From: a virus
DNA: 37,905 bases
Strand: one strand, 5' to 3'
IMG/VR virus record: IMGVR_UViG_3300047393_000016
Coordinates: 1-37,905 of that record
This document shows, piece by piece, positions 25,150-31,350 of this stretch; position 1 is the first letter of the stretch; every line of letters begins with the position of its first letter. Below the pieces are notes generated by a model. It did no database searches. It saw only the letters and a list, made by a program, of their open reading frames with translations, and was not told the origin of the DNA. A program made the translations under genes and the position numbers.

Positions 25150-27417
25150 TTATTTTAATAATTCGCTTTGTAATCCTTTATTGGAATATCTTGCAAAATT
25201 AAACATTATTTCTTTATTATTTCTAATGGGCTTAGTAATAAAAGATTGATTCGCCATTACTGCAAAACCACTACTGATAGATGCATCAAATTTAGTTCTG
25301 TTTGATATATCGTAATTTGCCCAGTCTAATAGCGTTCTATTAAAATACATATTACCAACATTACCAGCCTCTCTAAATTGACCGCTATAGTCTACACCAA
25401 CATATTGATTTATGTAGGCCTCAAGCGCATTAGCGTGTAACTCAATTACTTGCATAGAAGAAGGTATACCTCCTAGTTCTTTTTCAGAACTACTTAAATC
25501 ATTTTTATGTTTATCTGGTCTTCTCATGCAGTACTTATCATAACCTCTATTATAAAAATACTTTAATTGACCAACTTTATTATTCTCAATTAATATAGGC
25601 ATGCCATAAAATACACAAGCCATTAAACAGTCTTCATAAAACTCTTCAGCCGTTCTTGGTCTAGCTATGTACTCAAGAAAAAAGAAATTACTTGGGGCAT
25701 CCTCCATATTAAACTTTGTCAATCCGTGTAAAGAACCTTTAGATCCTCCACCACCAACTACTCCAGATATGTCGTATGTGTCGCAACCAAAAGCTCCTAT
25801 GTGAGTATTAGCTGGGTATTTTCTTCCATTCTTAATCTCAATATTATTAGTCATATCTTTATTTGGGAACCAGGTGATTTTAAAGTTACCATCTTTACTT
25901 GGTATCCATATTACTTCTGTATCCCTAACACCATTCTTCCAAATAAACTTACCAGTGTTTACTATTTGGTTTATTTCTAATCCATCATTATAATCTATTT
26001 GCTCGTATATTTTAGATAAATCAAATAAAGAGTTCTTAGCCTCGTCTCTGAATGCGTGACTCTCTGTTCTTGGAAATTGTCTATAGAACTCGTTTAAGGC
26101 ATCAGAATTGCTTTTTAAGGCGTTAACTTCGTTTTCCCAGTAATCTATAACGCCTGTGTAAATAAAACCTCCCTGAACGTCTCTAATCGGTTTCTCTGGA
26201 TTTCTAAATACTGGATGTCCATATATATCTATATAACCCTCAAAATTCCATTCCATAGGTATAAATAATGAATACAGTCCAGTTAGTGTCTGACCATTTG
26301 CGTTTCTTTTATTAACATCTGAATCATAGTATAATGATTTGTAATTACCTCCTCCTTTAGCAATTGAGTTTGAAGTAGATCCCATCATACATTTACCAAT
26401 TATCCTTCTACCTAAACGCAAACAAGTTTTAGTAACCCTCCAGTTATTTAATATGTTATTAGGAACATCCCACTTACCACTTTCATCGTGTACAAGACGC
26501 ATTAATTTTTCCCCATCATAACTATTGTCAGATGTATTCTTCCAGTCGATAGTAGTGTCTAATCCGTCTATATCATCTTTTAAAGAAGACATATTATTCT
26601 TTGTTATTTTTGAAGCTGGTACTCTATAAGCTAACTCTGTCTTTGGCTTGTCCATACCGTCCATAATTGGCTTAAAGAAAAATGGATAGTTACCAGATAT
26701 AGGAACTACTTTATCAGTGAACATTTTCTTAGCATCTGTACCAGTCTTTGATAAAATACCAAGTCTACTATCTCTTGCAAGTGTAGCAGTGTTAACTAAC
26801 TCAGCAGCAGACATAAAGGAAAATCCAGAACGTCTATTTTTTAAATAGCACATGCCATAACTCCTTTCATCAGCAACACATCCCTCCCAAAAAATATAAA
26901 ATATTCTATTAGCCTCTCTAAACTCAGCATGGCCGACATCTATCTTAGTCCACTGTAAATACATATAATGAGTACCAGTTAAGTATGTAGGGACTCCATT
27001 ATTATAGAACCAAAACCCTTCATCTCTTCTATCGAATTCGCTTTCTATATAATCTACATATTTGTTTTTGAATTCATTACTATGTTCATTCCACTGAAAC
27101 ACAGATGTTATTTTTTGAAGTTCTTTAGGGTATTCAAAACAAGACCAATACTGATCCTCTTTCTTTTTGTCTCTTTTGTATATATTTTTAGGAGATGAAG
27201 GAAGAGCTATATGAAATCCTTGAATGTCATATATCTCTCCTATTGTACCATCTTTAGATATTACAACAACATCGAATTCTGGATTATATCCATACTTCCA
27301 TTCTTTTTTCTTGTTTAATCTATCTATATCTTTTAGATCTATTTTATTTACTACCTTAAAAATACTAAGATCTTCCTTTACTTCTTTTTTCTGCGAATGA
27401 CTGGAATTTGACTTCAT
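25150..27417 (-). CDS. terL: Terminase large subunit
   Basis: 755 residues. ATPase domain: a degenerate Walker A at 192-201 (LKNRRSGFSF, without the usual GK[ST]), Walker B at 306-312 (MRLVHDE) and a coupling motif at 343-350 (CMMGSTSN). Nuclease domain with three acidic sites in RNase H-like order: GCDTYD (D546), PILIEN (E611) and FDASISSG (D711). This matches two-domain TerL enzymes that package DNA with ATP and cut the concatemer. Similar Arg-rich, GK-less P-loops occur in my recollection of other Bacteroidota phage terminases. The start overlaps the 98-residue gene upstream by 53 bases; an internal Met is not near, so this start is retained. Confidence 0.85.
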   Translation of the reverse strand: MKSNSSHSQKKEVKEDLSIFKVVNKIDLKDIDRLNKKKEWKYGYNPEFDVVVISKDGTIGEIYDIQGFHIALPSSPKNIYKRDKKKEDQYWSCFEYPKELQKITSVFQWNEHSNEFKNKYVDYIESEFDRRDEGFWFYNNGVPTYLTGTHYMYLQWTKIDVGHAEFREANRIFYIFWEGCVADERSYGMCYLKNRRSGFSFMSAAELVNTATLARDSRLGILSKTGTDAKKMFTDKVVPISGNYPFFFKPIMDGMDKPKTELAYRVPASKITKNNMSSLKDDIDGLDTTIDWKNTSDNSYDGEKLMRLVHDESGKWDVPNNILNNWRVTKTCLRLGRRIIGKCMMGSTSNSIAKGGGNYKSLYYDSDVNKRNANGQTLTGLYSLFIPMEWNFEGYIDIYGHPVFRNPEKPIRDVQGGFIYTGVIDYWENEVNALKSNSDALNEFYRQFPRTESHAFRDEAKNSLFDLSKIYEQIDYNDGLEINQIVNTGKFIWKNGVRDTEVIWIPSKDGNFKITWFPNKDMTNNIEIKNGRKYPANTHIGAFGCDTYDISGVVGGGGSKGSLHGLTKFNMEDAPSNFFFLEYIARPRTAEEFYEDCLMACVFYGMPILIENNKVGQLKYFYNRGYDKYCMRRPDKHKNDLSSSEKELGGIPSSMQVIELHANALEAYINQYVGVDYSGQFREAGNVGNMYFNRTLLDWANYDISNRTKFDASISSGFAVMANQSFITKPIRNNKEIMFNFARYSNKGLQSELLK

Positions 27418-27661
27418 CTACTTCTTCTTTTTGATTTCCTTCTAACATATTTCTCTCGCTCTCTATTTTAGTTAAAATATAAAAAGCATCATCTAAAGCT
27501 GTCTTCTTTGCTAAAACAGCATTCCTCATTTTATCAGCTGATATGTCATCTAAAGAATCATCAGATATTATTTCGTCAGCTAGAACCTTAATCAATTCTA
27601 TTACAGACTTGTAAGCAGCGTCTATAATTTTTTCTTTTAATTCGTTGTGATCGTATTTCAT
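27365..27661 (-). CDS. Small helical protein, candidate terminase small subunit
   Basis: 98 residues, mainly alpha-helical, acidic in the middle (DEIISDDSLDDI) and basic at the end. It lies directly before TerL, overlapping it by 53 bases, and its start overlaps the preceding stop as ATGA. Position and size suit a terminase small subunit, but no helix-turn-helix can be called with confidence, so the role is inference from location. Confidence 0.4.
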   Translation of the reverse strand: MKYDHNELKEKIIDAAYKSVIELIKVLADEIISDDSLDDISADKMRNAVLAKKTALDDAFYILTKIESERNMLEGNQKEEVDEVKFQSFAEKRSKGRS

Positions 27662-28233
27662 ATTTCATTTAATTCTATTACGACATCTCTATCATACATC
27701 CTATATATCTTTTCTCCATCTACTTCAAATTCGTATTCGCTATTTTTAGTGAACGCAACAAAGGAGCCACTTTTTAAGTTTAAATTGTCTTCTTGTTTTT
27801 TACTTGGATATACAATAACACCTATGTGCTTTTCTTCTTTATCAACAGAGTATATTGCACTACTTTGTATTTTAGCTATTGGTTTTACAAAACAATAATT
27901 CAAATGAGATTTCCATATACCTTTTGATTTATATAAATAAATTCTATCTGGATTAACTATGTATAAGTCACCTCTAAAAAACTCTGGTGATTTAGTTTGC
28001 CTTCCCTTCATGTCGTGATACGTTCTAAATATATTATGATGTACAACAACTACATCACCAACAGAAATACTTCCGTTATAATATATAGGCAATTCAATAA
28101 CAAGAGCTATTCTATTTACGTATTTAGCTAAATCTAAAGATGTGTTTACTACTAAATCAACTCCAGATACTTTAGTCGTGTTTTTATATTGCTCTCCAAT
28201 AGGAGACAGTATAAAGCTAAATGGAGACTTCAT
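27658..28233 (-). CDS. Protein with two GroES-like domains (candidate co-chaperonin)
   Basis: 191 residues. Both halves read like GroES beta-barrels. The first half has ISVGDVVVVHHNIF (56-69), then FFRGDLYIV and PDRIYLYK (95-102). The second half has HIGVIVYPSKK (136-146), LKSGSFVAFTKNSEYEF (153-169) and VDGEKIYRMYDRDVVIEL (171-188). The last segment closely follows the GroES C-terminal pattern of a V-x-DGE-x-Y-x-x-x-x-x-x-D-V/I-x-A/I strand pair. If correct it could assist capsid folding with host GroEL, as T4 gp31 does. No classical mobile loop is evident. It is coupled to both neighbours by overlapping stop/start codons. Needs a structural comparison; family call by eye. Confidence 0.5.
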   Translation of the reverse strand: MKSPFSFILSPIGEQYKNTTKVSGVDLVVNTSLDLAKYVNRIALVIELPIYYNGSISVGDVVVVHHNIFRTYHDMKGRQTKSPEFFRGDLYIVNPDRIYLYKSKGIWKSHLNYCFVKPIAKIQSSAIYSVDKEEKHIGVIVYPSKKQEDNLNLKSGSFVAFTKNSEYEFEVDGEKIYRMYDRDVVIELNEI

Positions 28234-28448
28234 TAAAAATTAATGTTAAACTCCAATACCATTGGAACATTATAGTTTATTTCTTTCCAACATAGAACTA
28301 CTTTGTCTAGTTCAATCCAAATTAAAATACCAGTCTCAGTTCTTTGCATAGTATGTATAACATAATTACCTAATACAGATTGACCAAGAACATAGTGCAT
28401 AGAATTTTTATAGTCATTTCCTATGCTGACTTTTCTTATTTCTTGCAT
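28233..28448 (-). CDS. Conserved-type small phage protein next to packaging genes
   Basis: 71 residues. The sequence RKVSIGNDYKNSMHYVLGQS, then IWIELDKVVLCWKEI and a final VPMVLEFNINF, resembles a small protein I associate with the region upstream of terminase in Bacteroidota phages. Function unknown. The predicted fold is a short beta sheet. It follows a hairpin and shares TAATG with the GroES-like gene. Confidence 0.5.
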   Translation of the reverse strand: MQEIRKVSIGNDYKNSMHYVLGQSVLGNYVIHTMQRTETGILIWIELDKVVLCWKEINYNVPMVLEFNINF

Positions 28449-28463
28449 TTAATTAAATTTTAA

Positions 28464-28486
28464 AAGCCACCTGTAAGAGATGGCTT
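28464..28486 (-). terminator. Hairpin between small late genes, possible weak terminator
   Basis: AAGCCATCT pairs with AGGTGGCTT (one G-T pair) around a 5-base loop. Only a short T-run follows on the minus strand before A-rich sequence, so termination may be partial. On the plus strand GTTTTTATT follows, so it could also stop antisense transcription. Confidence 0.5.
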
Positions 28487-28493
28487 GTTTTTA

Positions 28494-28769
28494 TTATTCT
28501 TTCTTTTCTAAAACGGTAAATTCTCCAGTTGAAGTATCGATATTAATATCTCCATATTGTTCTTTTAAATCTGATTTAAATAGGTTAAAATCAGTTTCAA
28601 CTTGTTTAATTTGAGACATTACATTTTCTTTTTGTAATTCGTATTGAATTGTTAAAGATCCAATGATTTCAGTTCCTTTTTTAAACTGTTCTTCAAATGC
28701 TTTCAATTTACTTAACTGATGATCTGTCACTTTGTTTTCGATCATCTCAGATATTTTTTCTTTTTTCAT
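28494..28769 (-). CDS. Small coiled-coil-like protein
   Basis: 91 residues. Nearly all is helical and charged (KISEMIENKVTDHQLSKLKA, QIKQVETDFNLFKSDLKEQY), with a short beta tail (TSTGEFTVLEKKE). I do not recognise the family. It has its own promoter and is followed by a hairpin, so it may be expressed as a short separate transcript between the lysis genes and the packaging genes. Confidence 0.5.
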   Translation of the reverse strand: MKKEKISEMIENKVTDHQLSKLKAFEEQFKKGTEIIGSLTIQYELQKENVMSQIKQVETDFNLFKSDLKEQYGDINIDTSTGEFTVLEKKE

Positions 28770-28794
28770 ATTAAAATTATATTAGATTAATATG

Positions 28795-28802
28795 CAAATA
28801 TA
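28795..28802 (-). promoter_or_regulatory. -7 promoter element for the 91-residue gene
   Basis: TATATTTG followed by CA on the minus strand, 26 bases before the ATG. The leader (TCTAATATAATTTTAAT) is similar to those before the scaffold and 257-residue genes. No clear -33 TTTG. Confidence 0.45.
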
Positions 28803-28808
28803 ATCTTT

Positions 28809-29291
28809 TTATTTAAAAAAACTTATATAATCATTTATTTTTGATTTATATCTATATAATAAATAAATTAAAATTACAGGCAGTAATAACCAAAGAAATA
28901 TTAAGTAATTATTTTTTTTCTCTGTAACCTTAACTAATGACTTTTTAACATCTAATCTTTTTACGTTTAACTTTTTTACAAAAGATGTTTTTTCTACCTC
29001 TTTGGTTTTATCTGCCTTATATGTATTTGATTTTTTTTTCTTTAAAATAACATTTTTAAATACCATACCCTCTATCACCATTGGTTTTGAAGTGTCTGCT
29101 GGCTTGTATTCAAATTCTTCAATGCTTACATTTGTAATTACATTATTCTCTTTTACATAAGTACCATCAATCCTTACCGTTACAGAACTATCTACTTTTA
29201 TTTCTGTATTCAATTTAGATATATTAACTTTTCTTGATCCACAAGAAATTAATAAAAACAAACTAATAATTAATATTATTTTTTTTAACAT
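28809..29291 (-). CDS. Unimolecular spanin (u-spanin)
   Basis: 160 residues. The N-terminus MLKKIILIISLFLLISCGSR is a lipoprotein signal with lipobox LISC, putting the mature N-terminal Cys17 in the outer membrane. Residues about 129-147 (LIFLWLLLPVILIYLLYRYK) form a transmembrane segment for the inner membrane with a basic cytoplasmic tail. The region in between is beta-rich, then charged. This two-membrane architecture defines u-spanins, which fuse the inner and outer membranes in the last step of lysis. It lies two genes after the M15 endolysin and three after the holin. The start overlaps the upstream HNH gene by 29 bases. Confidence 0.75.
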   Translation of the reverse strand: MLKKIILIISLFLLISCGSRKVNISKLNTEIKVDSSVTVRIDGTYVKENNVITNVSIEEFEYKPADTSKPMVIEGMVFKNVILKKKKSNTYKADKTKEVEKTSFVKKLNVKRLDVKKSLVKVTEKKNNYLIFLWLLLPVILIYLLYRYKSKINDYISFFK

Positions 29292-29796
29292 TTTTTAACA
29301 TTGTTATATGACTCCAAGAGTAACCTCTTTTTATATCACTTATTGTTGGTATTGATATTTTATATTCTAAGCTTATTTCTAAGTACTTTCTTTTATCTAC
29401 TAATATCTTTAATACTTCATCTTCCTTTAATTTTGACTGACTATTTTTTTCTCCATTCGCAGTTCTTAAACCAGTTTTTATAGAATGCAATTGATTCTCG
29501 CTTTTAGTAACCCACTCAAGATTCTCTAATCTATTGTCTGTTTTTACTCCATTAATATGATTTACCTCTGGCTTATTTTGATCATTTAAAAGAAATGATC
29601 TCGCTACCAATCTATGAGCTGTAAACTTTTTAACTTTTCCATTTTTACATAAGTCAATATATAAATAACCGTTTTTTTTATTTTGCATTGTCTTCATTTT
29701 TCTTACACCCTTCCTTGTTTTTTTTGGATATGAAAAAAAATCTCCGTCTTCATTTAAAAAATACAACCCTTCGTAATCTTTTACATCTGTGTTCAT
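29263..29796 (-). CDS. HNH homing endonuclease with NUMOD4 domain
   Basis: 177 residues. Residues 5-24 (VKDYEGLYFLNEDGDFFSYP) are a NUMOD4-type DNA-binding segment. The HNH core has AHRLV at 60-64, VNHINGVKTDNRLENLEWV at 78-96 and ENQLHS at 100-105. The C-terminal region (LVDKRKYLEISLEYKISIPT) is a probable helix-turn-helix. This is a free-standing homing endonuclease inserted between endolysin and spanin. Its end overlaps the spanin start, so spanin translation may depend on it. It has its own promoter element just upstream. Confidence 0.85.
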   Translation of the reverse strand: MNTDVKDYEGLYFLNEDGDFFSYPKKTRKGVRKMKTMQNKKNGYLYIDLCKNGKVKKFTAHRLVARSFLLNDQNKPEVNHINGVKTDNRLENLEWVTKSENQLHSIKTGLRTANGEKNSQSKLKEDEVLKILVDKRKYLEISLEYKISIPTISDIKRGYSWSHITMLKNVKKNNINY

Positions 29797-29819
29797 AATT
29801 TATTTTAATAGTTTGACCA

Positions 29820-29827
29820 CAAATATA
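29820..29827 (-). promoter_or_regulatory. -7 promoter element for the HNH/spanin genes
   Basis: TATATTTG on the minus strand, 24 bases before the HNH start, in the gap after the endolysin. No -33 TTTG is found. Confidence 0.4.
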
Positions 29828-29832
29828 ATGAA

Positions 29833-30315
29833 TTAATTTAAATCATTGTCATTTTTATAAGTTAAATAAATTGTTTTATTTTTTATTTTTTTAGCTATTA
29901 ATATTTGCTTTCTTTGTTTTCCAGTTGATTCATACGAAACATGTACCCAAGATGGGTTTCCATTTAATGGGAATTCTGCAATAACCTGATCAAAAATTAA
30001 GTTGTTTTTAATCCAATTAAAAACTTCTAAATTAGTAACAGAAGTTCCGTCCATATCTATGTCGATTGCTTCTCCAGTAGAGTGCTGAGATGTTTTACTA
30101 GCTCCTTTTATAGATGCATTTAATGCAGAACTTCTATATCCAGAACTTATGTGTATAGGAACGTTAAAATGTTCTCTAATTGGTTGAAAAACATTCATTG
30201 CTAACTTTCTCATATTAGCAGTATGCTCTTCAGTAGGCATATTATTTATACCATTTCTTTTTGCAGATTCACTTCTTATCATTTCTGATAGAGATAAGTT
30301 TTTTGATAATTGCAT
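29833..30315 (-). CDS. Peptidase M15 family endolysin
   Basis: 160 residues. The zinc-peptidase signature is complete: SSGYRS at 57-62, SQHSTGEAIDID at 76-87 (zinc ligands H78 and D85) and SWVHVSY at 122-128 (H125 as third ligand). M15A enzymes cleave peptide bonds of the peptidoglycan stem. There is no signal peptide, so it should depend on the holin. The start ATG overlaps the holin stop as TAATG. Confidence 0.85.
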   Translation of the reverse strand: MQLSKNLSLSEMIRSESAKRNGINNMPTEEHTANMRKLAMNVFQPIREHFNVPIHISSGYRSSALNASIKGASKTSQHSTGEAIDIDMDGTSVTNLEVFNWIKNNLIFDQVIAEFPLNGNPSWVHVSYESTGKQRKQILIAKKIKNKTIYLTYKNDNDLN

Positions 30316-30749
30316 TAATTTGTAATTTCGTTTATATTTGATTTTATTTCTTTAGCTCTATTAAAAGCTCCTTTTAACATACTCCAAATATCTATTTTAA
30401 AAGACTCCTCTATATTTTCTTTTACAGAAACCAATTCAACAAACATTAAAAGTATAGAACATATCTTTGTAAACATATATTCAAATCCGAATGTCTTCTT
30501 TATAAATTCGTTGAAAACAAAGTAATCCATAACGAATAACAATAGTATACATATTTCATATAAAGCCATCTTGCTTATTACATTTGAAAACTTTCTGCTT
30601 CTTATACTTTTCCACCCCTCTAATTTTATACTTTTAAATACACCCGTAAAAGTGTCTAATGCTATAGCTGCTCCGACAGATATTAGTAATCCGTATATTG
30701 GAACAAATAATAGTAATACTGATGCAAATATGTAATTTATATACTTCAT
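30315..30749 (-). CDS. Holin
   Basis: 144 residues. Three to four hydrophobic segments are visible: about 5-20, 20-36, 63-84 and 93-108, separated by basic stretches such as KSIKLEGWKSIRSRKFSN. The ALDTFTGVFKSI segment with an Asp in a transmembrane region followed by a Lys-rich loop is typical of the phage holin 4 / toxin-secretion type. It is immediately upstream of the endolysin and coupled by TAATG, and has a promoter element of its own. Likely forms the inner-membrane lesion that times lysis. Confidence 0.75.
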   Translation of the reverse strand: MKYINYIFASVLLLFVPIYGLLISVGAAIALDTFTGVFKSIKLEGWKSIRSRKFSNVISKMALYEICILLLFVMDYFVFNEFIKKTFGFEYMFTKICSILLMFVELVSVKENIEESFKIDIWSMLKGAFNRAKEIKSNINEITN

Positions 30750-30781
30750 TGTTATTTATTATCTTATACTTATTTTCTTTA

Positions 30782-30789
30782 CAAAAATA
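30782..30789 (-). promoter_or_regulatory. -7 promoter element for the lysis genes
   Basis: TATTTTTG on the minus strand, 33 bases before the holin ATG, in the gap after the fibre-related genes. It matches TAnnTTTG, but no -33 element is evident. Confidence 0.35.
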
Positions 30790-30807
30790 ATCATTTTATA
30801 TTTATGT

Positions 30808-31188
30808 TTACGGTCCAGTTACGATTGTCTCTCCAAATAAAGGTCCAGTTATCATCACTGGATTTATTAGTAAAGCAATTTGATTCTCTATATTAGATTT
30901 CATATTGTCTAACTCAGATGCTTTTACTTCTTCCTCTGGTAATGTTTCTGGTACGGTCCCTAATATAGATTCTAACCACCCTATTACATCCGCTTCTGTT
31001 ATCCCGTCGTACGGTGTAAAGTCTTCTGGATTTGGATCACCCACAGATGTTGCTCCGTAAGTCTCCGCTGTTATTCCATTCTCGTCCGTTCCTTTGTATC
31101 TCCAGTGAATTGTTTTTATTACATCTTGTAATCCGTTTAAGCTAACTGCTCTTTCAGCCGCTGCAATTGTCCAATTAAATGTTATCAT
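30808..31188 (-). CDS. Small tail-fibre-associated protein
   Basis: 126 residues. The segments FNWTIAAAERAV, TIHWRYKGTDENGITAETYG and ADVIGWLESILG, then a helix ending in ENQIALLINPV, match a small protein found with tail fibre genes of many podoviruses (T7-like and others), ending in the same helix-plus-INPV pattern. Its role there is not established; it may bind or chaperone fibres. It lies next to a 52-residue gene and the large fibre gene with 2-base gaps. The very short C-terminal repeat (ITGP / IVTGP) is a minor oddity. Confidence 0.6.
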   Translation of the reverse strand: MITFNWTIAAAERAVSLNGLQDVIKTIHWRYKGTDENGITAETYGATSVGDPNPEDFTPYDGITEADVIGWLESILGTVPETLPEEEVKASELDNMKSNIENQIALLINPVMITGPLFGETIVTGP

Positions 31189-31190
31189 AA

Positions 31191-31349
31191 CTATATATTT
31201 TTCATTTGTTGTATTTCATTGTAAATCCTCATTAATTCAGCCTCTTTTTCAGCTAAAATTTCTTCTTGAGTTTGTTCTTCAACTTCTATAAATTCAATAC
31301 TTACAAGTCCGTTTTCGTCGTAAATTTCGTTTCTAATTTGTTTCATCAT
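31191..31349 (-). CDS. 52-residue acidic protein between fibre genes
   Basis: An ATG at 31349 opens 52 codons ending in TAG at 31191-31193 (starts MMKQIRNEIYDENGLVSIEF). It fills the gap between the large fibre gene and the 126-residue gene with 1- and 2-base spacings, which strongly suggests it is real. A short beta hairpin is followed by a charged helix (EEQTQEEILAEKEAELM). It has an acidic coiled-coil character, so an accessory or chaperone of the fibre is conceivable. Function unknown. Confidence 0.7.
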   Translation of the reverse strand: MMKQIRNEIYDENGLVSIEFIEVEEQTQEEILAEKEAELMRIYNEIQQMKNI

Positions 31350-31350
31350 T

